A DNA stretch of 64,000 bases from Meloidogyne chitwoodi. Taxonomy: Eukaryota > Nematoda > Chromadorea > Rhabditida > Meloidogynidae. The position numbers and the translations under genes are program-made. Under the pieces are notes generated by a model. The model did no database searches. It saw only the letters and a program-made list of their open reading frames with translations, and was not told the DNA's origin. Location of the stretch: NCBI GenBank assembly GCA_015183035.1, contig JACZZP010000008.1:186001-250000 (forward strand). Direction: 5' to 3'. Below, piece by piece: positions 54,006 to 64,000 of this stretch (the stretch's first letter is position 1; each line of letters opens with the position of its first letter).

Positions 54006-57000
54006 TCAAACAATAATGGGTTTTGTCTTTTTATGAATTATATCACTAACTGTTCTTCTAATTGAGTGCTTTAATTTATTAGGCGTCAATTTACGCAACT
54101 GCTTCTTACATCTTTTTAAAATTTTAGTTGATTTTTTTTCTTTGTTTTTATCTTCATTGCTTTCTAAATTTTCTATTTTTTCTAAATATTCTTCTTCACT
54201 AAACCATGGGGACGAAATATTATGTTTTACAATTTTTTCTTCTTCTTCTGGTTCTTCTATTATTTCACAACTTGCACTTGGCTGTCCTCTATTTAATGGG
54301 GATGTTTGTGAAGAAGAAGAATCTGCTTGATAACTACAATCAATTCCTTCCCAATCCCAAAGCTTTATATTGGAAGAATCTATATTTTCTTTTTTGTAAA
54401 TATTGATAGATTCGTCTGTTGATATTTTTTCAATTTCTTTTTCTTGTTGTTCTATTTGTGTTGTGTCTTGATAGGATTTTGTTTTTTGCTTGGTTATTAA
54501 GTCTTAAAATAATGAAGTGAATAATATGGTTGAATTCAGTTATATCCCTCCCAATGGGTCACTTTAAGTATATCCTATATATTAACGCATACCTTCAAAT
54601 TCCTCTCTTATTCCCTGGCTAGCCATTTTAGAAGTTGCTTCTTGATCGCTATATGAGCGGTTGGGCAGTTGCAAAACACCTACTGATAATGGATTGCTTT
54701 CAATTGGATGGCTTTTACTACGTCTATATATATTTTTAAATTTATTATTAAACGTCTTTAATCGTATTAAACCTTTCCCTCCTTATTTCTTGTTCTTTTT
54801 CTTTCGTTCTTCTCTTCAATGGAATCTCTTCTTCTTCTTTTAATTCTTCTTTCTCTAAATCTTTCTGTATTCCTTCACTTTCCTTTTTAACGTTAGAAGT
54901 GGAATCCTCTACTACCTCTCTTATTTTTAAATAAATCTCTTCCTTTTTCTTCTCTTTTTCCATCTTTCTCTCCTTCCTTTCTATTCTTCTGCTCAACTTT
55001 ACAAGAGATTCCATATTAATTGGCGATTTTTTAAACAAATCTATAAGCCTAGTATGTCTTTTCATTACGGGTGATTTTGGTTCATCCAATTTAAATTTGC
55101 CCTTTTTTCTTCTTTTATCCATACTAGTTTCAGATTTAATAGTATCAGAACTAAATTTTGAATATTTTTTAAATTAAATCAACACACAAGTGCAGTCAAA
55201 AACCTGCTTCAATTCTTGAGAAAAATATGCTTCATAATTTAATATGCTATTGAAGCATTGAAACAGAATCTTAGAAACATGCAACTGCACTTAAAACAAC
55301 CGTAAAACGCTAACAGGTATCGAACCTTGATCATCCTTGAGTGCAGTCGGGAGTGCTACCACTACACCACAACTGTTGATTTTAGTAATTTATAATTTGT
55401 TTTTTAAGTTTATTTAATTTCAAGTTTATTTAATGTGTTTCTTTATTTAAGTTTGTAAGTTCAAGTTTATTTAAGTTTGTAAGTTTCAAGTTTATTTTCT
55501 TAATCACTCACCCCTCGTCAGTATCATCCTCTTCCTCTTGAGACATTTCAATAATTCTAATTCTATTATATTCCTTTCTTTCACGTTGCTGGCCGATATA
55601 ATAAATATAATGAGGATATTCTCCATTCTAAATTAATTTTTTTTGAAATTTTAAATTTTTCTTAAACCTGCAAAATTGGCATTTTTAAAAGAACATGATA
55701 AATTATAGTTTCCTTTATTTCTTCATCTTGATCAAAAATTGCTTGATAACTAAATAATTTTTAGAAAAATAAAAAATATAAAACTGCTCACTTTTGGTCC
55801 AAAAGTATTTTAATATCACAAATCGGGCATTTTTGAGATTTTAAAATATAATTAGTTAAAGCTTCGCTTTCTTGTTGTTCTTCTGTTAGTCTAATATCTG
55901 CTTCTATTCTTTAAAAAATATAAAATTTAATACATATTAGCGTAAAAGCCAGTTCATTGCGAAGGCTAAGTTTACACTCGCAATGAACCGACCATACCTT
56001 GAGTTTATGCATTCTTTGTGAAAATAATCCTAAAATATAAAATTAAATGAATAAAAATTAATTTTACCCACATTGCAATTTTTAAGCTTAAAAATTGAAT
56101 CTATACTATTATGTCTTGAACCGCGACAAATACCACAAATTGGCACCTAAAATTTAATTTAAAAAAATTAAAAAAAATATTATTAGACTTAAATATACCT
56201 GTTTAACAAAAAAATTTAAAGAATGATTTTCATTATTCTCCAAATAATTTAAAAAATTTGGAAAATTTCTAAGTCTATCAAGACTCAAAGTTCTCTTTGT
56301 AGACACTCTCCCAGAATATTCATTTAATTCCATTTTTATCACTTCTATTCCCAAATATTCCTTCTCAGTTAATTCCTTCTCAGAAAATTTTGGACAAACT
56401 TCACTCATCATTCCAATACTTATTGCTTCTCTAAAGGAAGACTTTTCGTGTACAGAGGCTACATATTTTTTAAATTTTATTAGACAATTAATACTCATTT
56501 CTAGAGGAGGTAATACTTCTATAAATCTAAAATTTAGGTAAAAAGGTTCGTCTAAAATTTGTTCAAAATGTCCAAATTGAAATTCGTGGACTTTGTCTAA
56601 TTTTGGAACGACGTTTTCCCAGGTATATTCCTTTAAAATAAAATTTTTGGAAAAATATATATTAAGTAAATGGAAAAATTGTGTTTAAGGGTCCAGATTC
56701 CGACTTATAAATGTTTACGTCTTTCGAATAAGCACGTCGAGCTGAGTCGAATGACACCAAAAACAGCTTCCATCCTCAATTCTAAGCCGAGATACAGTTC
56801 CATGAAAATTGAAAAACCATAGGGGGGACCAAGCTCATTTTTGTGAGGAAGAATTCGATTATAAACAAGCAGCCGCGGTAATCACCTGAAACGAGCTTAC
56901 TCCCCCCTATGGTTTTTCGATTTTCAAGAACCTGTATCTCGGCTCATTATTGAGGCCTGAAGCTGATTTTGGTTTCTTTCGACTCAGCTCGATGAATACT

Positions 57001-57444
57001 TTCGAAAGACAAATATTGTCAAAATAGGAATTTTTGCCCTCAGACACAATTTTACCCACAAAAATATTTTAAATTTACCCTAAAATGTCCTGCCAATAAA
57101 TCCAAAGATTTAATATGAACTCTAAGTTCTTTAATTCTTTTATAGGAACCGTCTTTTTCCTTTCCAGCCATTAAATGAATAATAAAAAGACCGGCTTCCT
57201 CAACTTTATCAATCGTTGACTGTAAATAAAATCGAAAATAATTATCACAACCATGAAGGCATTTTATTTCGACTTTATAGACTATTGGCCTAGGAATTCC
57301 ATTAAAAAATAAAATATTAGGTTTTATAATTCCTCTAAATTCGTGTTGACGCTCACTTGTATAACTCTCAACAATGCTTTTTTGAAACAAGTTTTGTAGA
57401 AAAATAAATGTAATAATTAATATGTTGTATTTTAAAGTGTTCAT
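54006..57444 (-). CDS. Secreted RING-H2-like protein with Lys/Glu-rich tail, 741 aa
   Basis: Ten in-phase exons on the minus strand: 57444-57079, 56630-56199, 56146-56072, 56029-55998, 55908-55792, 55749-55668, 55627-55512, 55150-54773, 54723-54593 and 54502-54006. The N-terminus MNTLKYNILIITFIFLQNLF is signal-peptide-like. A ~250-residue unknown region follows. Then a RING-H2-like finger: CGICRG..., NCN-DYFHKECI..., KCPICDIKIL (C..C, C-x-D, H, C, CxxC; the fourth ligand is Asp instead of His). The C-terminal 340 residues are highly charged with basic clusters (DKRRKKGKFK, RCKKQLRKL) that could be nuclear-localisation signals. RING-H2 domains recruit E2 ubiquitin enzymes. Intron 1 holds a long palindrome and intron 7 a tRNA-like sequence. 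Confidence 0.65.
55309..55376 (-). repeat. tRNA-like sequence in RING gene intron 7
   Basis: On the minus strand GTTGTGGTGTAGTGGTAGCA (A-box) and GGTTCGATACC (B-box) are spaced as in a tRNA, but acceptor and anticodon stems do not pair well. Probably a pseudo-tRNA. Confidence 0.4.
56719..57010. mobile_element. 292-bp imperfect palindrome with rRNA-like core
   Basis: Arms GTCTTTCGAATAAGCACGTCG... and ...CGATGAATACTTTCGAAAGAC surround inner arms CATAGGGGGGACC/TCCCCCCTATGG and a core AGCAGCCGCGGTAATCAC. Same core as 42845-43100. Lies in intron 1 of the RING gene. Confidence 0.75.
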
Positions 57445-57848
57445 TGAGTGCTACTAAATTTTTTTTTTATTTAAAAATTTTTTTATATTTATTTTTTTGT
57501 CTATAAATTTAAATAAATAGACTGATTTGTTTGTTTCTTAATTCTCTTTATTTCACAATTTAAAAATTAATTTTAAATTAAAAAATTTTTTTTTTGATAA
57601 ATTGATTTTACTTGGGAAAAGTGCAACTTTAGATGAGGGCATTTTACTTTAAAAATTATTTTTATAGCACTTTTATTAAATAAAACAATATTTCGTAATC
57701 AAGATTAAATAATTTTAAAATTAAAATCAAGCAACGGCACTAAAAGGTACCGGAAGAGGAGCTCTTTTGGTGCGGAGTAATTACTGCCGAATTACTGTTA
57801 ATTTTTTTAGTTGTAATTTTTTTTGATGATATCTAGATTAGGTAGACT

Positions 57849-58274
57849 CAGTGATGGGAAAGTTTCAAAATTTCCTTGGAACTAGTTCCAGTTCCCCAAG
57901 GATGTTGCTAATTAACATCAGCGAATAAATAGGAAAAAGAAGAAAATAAGATATTTAATTTCCTACCAGCCGATGTGGAGTGGAATGGCCAAACGGATTA
58001 GGCCGCAGACTAAGAGCTAAGGGCCCAAGGTTCGAGGAAAAGCGAGTTCCACCCAATTTTTCGGAGACTGGGCAGCGCAGTTTTCGACAAGGATCTGCAT
58101 TTTTACTTTTCATTGTTCCAGTTCAGGAACGGGGTGATGAACTAGTTCAGGACCAGTTCTAGTTTCGGAACAAGTTCAATTTCCAAAGATTTGGAAGTTC
58201 CATTGTTCCAGTTCCAAATCAGTTACAGGAATTTTGGCAGTTCCGGAACTGGAACTGAAACTTTTCCATAACTG
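57849..58274. mobile_element. GGAACT foldback element, copy 4, with tRNA-like insert
   Basis: Starts CAGTGATGGGAAAG and ends CTTTTCCATAACTG. Roughly 57966-58050 interrupts it with a tRNA-Leu-like sequence (GGAATGGCCAAACGGATTAG ... ACTAAGAG ... AGGTTCGAG), degenerate in the T-arm. Confidence 0.6.
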
Positions 58275-58692
58275 CTCCGGTGTATTTTCTACAAATCCTC
58301 TTTGTTTCATTGCTTTTAAAGGACCTTTTCTTTCCTCAATCAAACTTTGAAAAGATTTTTTTTATTTTAAATTTTTTTAATTTAAAATATTGATTGGGCC
58401 TTGGGTCTTTCATTAATTTTTTTCTTTCTTAATTAAAGTGCTTTACCTATACGTGTAATTAAGTTATTAAAAGGCAGTCGATTAACAAATTTTAAATAAA
58501 ATTTAGCTGTCAAGTGAATTATCATCTCCCCAACCTACCCTTCACTTTCATTTAAAATTTATAAAAAAAAATATATTCAATTAAAAAATGCCTAATATCG
58601 CCCTATTAAATTTTTATAATTTTTTATTTTAGTTGTTATTTAAAGTTATTTTTATATTTAATTACGTATTTGTTTAACAAGGAAAAAGAAGA
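58275..58692 (+). promoter_or_regulatory. UGT G upstream region, tandemly repeated before UGT H
   Basis: This stretch (AATATTGATTGGGCCTTGGG, GCTTTACCTATACGTGTAATTA, AGCTGTCAAGTGAATTATCATCTCCCC) recurs at 63175-63598 upstream of H, showing a local tandem duplication. Likely contains the G promoter. Confidence 0.55.
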
Positions 58693-61600
58693 ATGATTCT
58701 AAAGTATTTTGTTTTTTTGATTGTAATTGTTTTTGTGGTAAAACAATTAAATGGCAGCATTGATGAAGATGAAAGTCCTAATGCAATGATGAGACGGCAT
58801 GGACACGAATATAGAATAAAAGTAAGAGGCGAAAGCAGTGGCACTAAAATCGAAGAAAAACAAAATGTTCTTTTCATCGCACCTTTTTTCAATAAATCCA
58901 ATTATGAAAAAAATAGTATATTTGCCGAATTGTTGGCTAAACGTTACTCTGTGGTAAACAATTTTTTTTTAATTTAAAAAAAAAATTAAATTTTAGCATT
59001 TTGTAATTATAACAAATAAAAATTCTCCTAATGTTGAAATTAATAAAAGCATTTTTGAAAGCAACAGAATACTGTCTGATAATACATTTGAAGTTATTTG
59101 TGTAAAAGAAAATGAAAATTCTAATTATCATAATGAGGATGATCAAATTTACAATAATAATTCATACAGTGCCTTTAGAGGTAAAAACATTGGTACTTTC
59201 ACACGTTTCTTTTCTATTTGGTCACATCTCCATTTCGGTGCCAAATGTTGAGTGCCCCCATTTCGGTGCCAAATGTTGAGTGCATAATAAGAAGCAAAGC
59301 GGCACACATAAACAAATGTTTAACAGTATCTCTGTTAATTTCTTTGGAGAAATCATGTTGAAATTTGAGAAAAAAGAGTAATTCGCACTCAACTTTTGGC
59401 ACCGAATGGGCGTGTGACCAAACAGAAAAGTACCGCCAGATTGGGGTTATTGAAAAATAAATGATAAGTGGAGAATTTTTTCTATTTATTCTTCTTTCTC
59501 TCAACTAGAATTTCTAAGGAATAATGTAATTAATCAAAAATAAATTAAAATTTATATTCAGATATATTGGAAAAGCAAACTGCCTTTATTAAACGGATGA
59601 AAAATTTTAATTTTAAGATGGCATTTTTTGACATTACAGATATGGGAGCATTACATCTTTTCTTAGCGATTGAAATTGAAAATATTATTGGAATTAGTAA
59701 TACTCATCTTTTACCCCAACAATATGTGTTTAGTGATAGAAAAGTTTTAGAAGAAATTATTCAAGGTTTTTTAGTGTTAAATGTTTTTTCTTATTATTCC
59801 CGCAACTTTTCGATTTTCTGTTGTTCTAAAATTAAAAACTCTTTTATTAATATTTTTTATTTGAATAAAATAACTTTGAAAATAATAATAAAAAATTTTA
59901 GAGCACATTAATAGCGGGGAAAGTGGTAGTGAAGAGGAACAAGATGAACTTTTGTCTAAATATGAAAAGATGATAAATACTTATATAGCTGTTTTTGACA
60001 AAATGGTTCAAATTTAAATTTAAAAAAATTAAAATATTTATTTAGGATAAATGGGTATATGGTACTAAGCCAAAAAGTTTAAAAGAACAACTACTCGCAA
60101 TTGAACATGGTTACCTAAAGAGCTTTGTAGAAATCTTTAAAAAAGTCGGTGATGCTTCAAAAAAAAATTTTTACAAAATTGAAAATATTTACAAAGAGAG
60201 AATTAAAGGAATATTTATTAATAGCGAAAAATTTTTAACAAATTTTCTAGACGGAAACATAAAACCTGCAAATCTATATTATGTTGGTGGAATTCATTTG
60301 AATGATGTGAAGGGAATTGGAAAGGTTTGTTTAATTTTTTTGATTAAAATTATATTGTTTTGAAAATTTTTATTTTTTTGAACATTTTTTATTTTTTTGA
60401 ACATTTTTTATTTTTTTGAACATTTTTTATTTTTTTGAAAATTTTTTATTTTTTTGAAAATTTTTTATTTTTTTGAAAATTTTATGTAACAAATAAAAGC
60501 TTAGGCCACCGGACAGGTTCGAACCTGCGACCTTTTTCACATAATCAGATGCGCTACCGACTGAGCCACTGAGGCGACAACTTCTCTTTTCTTTTAATTT
60601 AACTTAAATCTCCGCCTATTCGTTTAAATATTTATTAGCTTTGGGTATATAATTAAATAAATATTTCTTTTTAGAATGAAGCACTCAAAGATTTAAATAG
60701 AGATAAGAATATTCAAGTGATTATAGATTTTGAAAATTGTTATCAACTTTTAATAAATAGAAAGAATTTGACCAATAATTTTTTAAATATTATAAATTTG
60801 TATAAAAAGGATTTTATTAATTCTTTTTTGGACGCTTTTAATACAGTTTCTACAAATTTGAAAAGAAATGGACAAAAAATTAACTTTATTTACCATTGTA
60901 AAGTAAATGAAGGGGATCCAATTTTATATGAATTAAAAAATAAATTTAATAAAATAGAAATAGAGGTTGTCCATTCATCTAAATATTTGAAAAAATCTAA
61001 GGAGGATTTGACTAAATTGTTAAAAAATAAGGACAAAGATAAATATAATGTATTAAATAAAGAGATTGAACATTTTATTCAAGTATTTGCAAAAGCAGAG
61101 AAAGATTTATTTGACAAGTTGGGACATTTGAGAAGAAACGAGGAAGCTAAACCAGCATTATACGCAGTGTTTATACATTTTTCTGAAGAATTGAAAAATA
61201 TTAAAGAAAAATTGTTTAATATATTTAAAGAAGAAGAAGCAGATAAGATTAGTAAAATAGAAATGGTGTTTGAAAATTTATCTGATGAATTTAAAAAATC
61301 TGAAGCGGATTTATCTAAGGAATTTAAAGATATCGAGCAAGATAAATTTAATAAAATAAAAAATGAGTTTGAACATTTATTTGAAGAGCTTGAAGAGAAA
61401 GAGAAACAATTATCTACAAATTTTAAAAATACCAATAAAGATGAAATTAATGAAATAACTAAAACAGCGTTTGGACATTTAACTGATGAGTTGACAAAAT
61501 CCAAAAATGATTTATGTAAAAAATTGGAAAGAATTGATGAAGGAAATACTTCTAATTTTATGCAAGATGAATTGGGTAAGTTTAGATAAAATATTTAGTA

Positions 61601-62409
61601 GTCATCCAATGTACCCAAAGCATTACCGTTTCATTTTTTGCTTAAAGTTTATTTTTTGCTTCAAGTTTATTTTTTGCTTCAAGTTTATTTTTTGCTTCAG
61701 TTTTATTTTTTGCTTCAGTTTTTTTTTTGCTTCAGTTTTATTTTTTGTTTCAAGTTTATTATTTTAGTTTCAAGTTTATTATTTTAGTTTCAAGAGTGTA
61801 ATTAATTTGTACATACATATATCTCATTTCTAATGTTTTTAATTTCCAGCAAATGGCAAAACAAACCTAATAATTTCCAACTGCACTGGTTCACAAATAA
61901 TTGAAGCAATGGCTTTTAATGTTCAAATTCTTTGTGTTCCTACATATGAAATATTGAATATTAATCATTATGAGATTGACAAATTCTACGAAATTTCTAA
62001 TTTACCCACAAGATTAAAAGACGTCAAAATATTTCATAAAGAAAGCACTTCAATTATGGAGGAGGATACTCCTAGAGATTTAAAGAGAAGAAGAGAAGAG
62101 AGTTTGTATGCTAATAAGAGACAAAAGATAGTTGATATTGATGTGAATGTTAATCAAATTGCAAACTTTATTGAAATAATTGACGAGAAATTAGAAATTA
62201 AAGATATTGTAAATGCTTTAATGGAAATGTTGACGACAGACAAGTAAAAAAAACAATTTAATTTTTGAAAATATTTTTTCAGATATAAAGAGGACGTTTT
62301 TAATGTATTTAAACATTTGCATCATAAATGGGAAAATAAAACACCTGAGGAAGTTTTTCTAGGAGAAGTTGAAAACGTTTCAAAATATAAAGGTGTTAGG
62401 ATAAATTAA
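58693..62409 (+). CDS. UGT G: UGT-like protein with inserted coiled-coil repeats, 817 aa
   Basis: Eight in-phase exons: 58693-58953, 58997-59180, 59562-59765, 59902-60005, 60046-60324, 60675-61575, 61850-62243 and 62283-62409. A signal peptide (MILKYFVFLIVIVFVVKQLN) is followed by KQNVLFIAPFFNKSNYEKNS, aligned to DMHFKMNS of A but with Asn for the catalytic-type His. AFFDITDMGALHLFLAIEIE matches the A core. LIISNCTGSQIIEAMAFNVQ aligns to the UGT signature, but the terminal DQ is lost. Exon 6 is 901 nt (254 in A) because ~190 residues of charged coiled coil are inserted before MQDELG. Both UGT hallmarks are missing, so it may be a non-catalytic, secreted scaffold. Its intron 5 contains a pseudo-tRNA. 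Confidence 0.75.
60505..60575 (-). repeat. Degenerate tRNA-like sequence in UGT G intron 5
   Basis: On the minus strand GCCTCAGTGGCTCAGTCGGT ... CGCAGGTTCGAACCTGTCCGGTG; same family as 16541-16622. A-box and B-box are good, acceptor pairs at about 5 of 7, the anticodon arm is poor. A functional tRNA is unlikely. Confidence 0.5.
60975..61538 (+). repeat. Coding 33-residue (99-bp) tandem repeats in UGT G exon 6
   Basis: About five diverged units with pattern (F)x-H/N-L-x-(D/E)-E-(L/F)-x4-(A/K)-x-L-x3-(F/L)-K..., for example FENLSDEFKKSEADLSKEFK, FEHLFEELEEKEKQLSTNFK and FGHLTDELTKSKNDLCKKLE. A heptad-like hydrophobic spacing predicts a long coiled coil. Confidence 0.75.
61630..61795. repeat. 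18-bp tandem repeat in UGT G intron 6
   Basis: ATTTTTTGCTTCAAGTTT repeated about nine times between exons 6 and 7. Confidence 0.8.
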
Positions 62410-62596
62410 GGAAGGAATGGAAAAATATAAAAAAATACAAAACAAAAAATACAAAAAAAAAAACAAAAAATTCTTTCGATTTTTTTGTAAATATTTATTT
62501 TAATTTTTCTTCTCTCTTTTATGTTAGATATTAGAATAAACTGTAAATACCCCAAAATTAAATATTTTTTAAATTTAAAATTAAATCTGACTCGGT

Positions 62597-63150
62597 CAGG
62601 GGCCGTAGGTTAAAAAGAGAGTAAGGGTTAACCAACCCATAACTGAGGGTAAACATACCTCTTACCCCCATAGGTTAAAATGCGAGTAGCACTAACTCCG
62701 GGTTCGGGGTCAATCTACTCGGGTTGAATAACCCTGAGTTGAGGGTAAAAACCAACCTTTAGGTTAGAAAGCGAGTAACGGGTCGATTTACCTCTAGTTG
62801 AGGGTAAAATGGCAACCCTCATCATGAGGGTTAGCAGATTTTTCTAATGGCTCTAACTCTGTTCAAAAAAATGTTTTAATTCCAAAATTTTGTACAGATG
62901 ATCTCCTAAGAGTTTTAAACTACTCTTATAAATTTTAGAATTTTAGGTTAAATATTTATTGAGTTACAATTTAAAATGTAAAAGTTGTCATTTTTGACTG
63001 TATGGTTAAGTGGGATAATAGTGGGTAACACATCGAGTAACGGGTAAATTTTTTAACATAGGTGTTAACCCTTTACCCATAGGCTAGAAAAAGGGTACCA
63101 GGGTTTATTTACTCGAGTAAACTAAATCTTTTTTTAACCTACGGCCCCAG
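62597..63150. mobile_element. 554-bp element with CAGGGGCCGTAGGTTAAAAA-type inverted ends
   Basis: Left end CAGGGGCCGTAGGTTAAAAA and right end TTTTTAACCTACGGCCCCAG are inverted copies; CAGGGG ends are hAT-like. The interior is built from GAGGGTAAA / GGTTAAC / GCGAGTA words. No clean 8-bp duplication was read and there is no transposase. Confidence 0.7.
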
Positions 63151-63598
63151 GAGAACACTGCCTCGAACCTACAATTGCCTTGAAAGGCTTTTTCATTCCT
63201 CAATCCAACTTTGATTTTTTTAATTTAATAAATATTGACTGGTCTCGAGTTTATTGGCTTTTTTAATTTTTTTTCTTGCCATCACTAATATTGGGCCTTT
63301 CTTTAAATTTTTTCTTGCCCCAATTAAAGTGCTTTACTTATACGTGTAATTATTTAATTGGTTAAAAGACAACGAATAATTAATTTAAATTTAGATATAT
63401 TAGCTGTCAACTGATTATTTATCTCCCCAACCTTTCATTCAATTTCATTTAAAATTTATTAGAAAATTAGCTATATTTAATTTTAAAGTTAAATAAAATT
63501 TTTAAAAAGATATTTATATTACCTTATTAAATTTTTATAATTTTTTATTTTAGTTGTTGATTAAAATTATTTTTATATTTAATTCCGTAAAGAAAAGA

Positions 63599-63793
63599 AT
63601 GATTCTAAAGTATTTTGTTTTTTTGCTTGTAATTGTTTTTGTAATAAAACAATTAAATGGAATGAGGAGGGCAGGGGGAAGTAAAGGTAAAGGAGTCGAT
63701 CGGTTCAATCTATCAATTATATATATAGAAAAACAAGGCGTTTCGTTTACAAAAAGTCTACAGCCTTTATGGATAGTAGGAGAGTTCTGGTAG
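63599..63793 (+). pseudogene. UGT H: broken tandem copy of UGT G (signal peptide only)
   Basis: MILKYFVFLLVIVFVIKQLN nearly repeats the G signal peptide, and the upstream ~400 bp also match G. Homology stops abruptly at ~63660. The frame then runs through unrelated sequence to TAG at 63791. Either an insertion split the gene and the rest lies beyond the window, or only the 5' end was duplicated. Confidence 0.65.
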
Positions 63794-64000
63794 TTGAACA
63801 TGTTGCTGGGTACTTGTGATGGGGCATCTAGGAAAAATATGACCTTTTTGATGCGGGGGTTTCTTCCCGCCGAAACAGCCCCCGCATCGCATCTATCTCG
63901 TGAACGGGAGGAGATAGCGGAAAGCTTCTGCTTGGAGGGGGATGGCCCACGATTAGTAGATAATTTTGGAAAAAATTTTTTTTGAAAAATCTCACGTCTA
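63794..64000. other. GC-richer sequence at the window edge
   Basis: Composition is strikingly different (GATGCGGGGGTTTCTTCCCG, CCCCCGCATCGCATC form an imperfect hairpin). Likely part of a mobile element that interrupts gene H; its right end is outside the window. Confidence 0.4.

Noticed and set aside
61079..61504. 141-aa minus-strand Ser-rich ORF
   Set aside because: Antisense shadow of the coiled-coil repeats of UGT G exon 6.

Overview
This window is extremely AT-rich and intron-dense eukaryotic DNA. Introns are short (mostly 40-60 bp), with GT..TTTTAG/TTTCAG borders, and coding exons are small. The gene content is nematode: an SXP/RAL-2 protein, a serpentine receptor, a saposin-like protein, an M13 neprilysin and a Ly6-type GPI protein. 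A bacterial-type NodL/maltose O-acetyltransferase gene (a known horizontal acquisition of root-knot nematodes) points to a plant-parasitic tylenchid, most likely Meloidogyne or a close relative. That identification is inference from gene content, not a measured match. All multi-exon models below were built by hand from splice signals and reading-frame continuity.

Layout. 0-4 kb: the first exon of a secreted protein (-), a tiny secreted peptide gene (+) and a histidine acid phosphatase (+). 4.4-13 kb: a divergent UDP-glycosyltransferase-like (UGT-like) gene 'A' (-). Its third intron holds a palindromic DNA element that was itself hit by a complete BEL/Pao-type LTR retrotransposon with two near-identical LTRs. 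13-16.6 kb: promoter region with MITEs, a 28-bp minisatellite and a 5'-truncated UGT paralogue 'B' (-). 17-33 kb: serpentine receptor, SXP/RAL-2, NodL, L-2-hydroxyglutarate dehydrogenase and neprilysin (all +). 34.4-38 kb: UGT paralogue 'D' (+), an inverted copy of A with apparent inactivating changes. 38.6-45 kb: a Ly6-like GPI protein (-), a UGT relic 'F' (+) and a two-domain saposin-like protein (+). 45-50 kb: a GLUT-type sugar transporter (-) with a probable alternative first exon. 52.8-57.4 kb: a small Cys-rich membrane protein (-) and a secreted RING-H2-like protein (-). 58.7-64 kb: UGT-like gene 'G' (+), with a large inserted coiled coil of 33-residue repeats, followed by a broken tandem copy 'H'.

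The unifying theme is an expanding and decaying family of divergent UGT-like secreted proteins (A, B, D, F, G, H). They are dispersed in both orientations, tagged at their 3' ends by a shared 28-bp minisatellite and differently invaded by mobile elements. Between the genes lie many foldback elements, several with clear target-site duplications. The most unusual items are the retrotransposon, which carries a thioredoxin-like ORF where reverse transcriptase and integrase would be expected, and gene G, a glycosyltransferase-like protein that has lost key residues and gained a repeat-built coiled coil.
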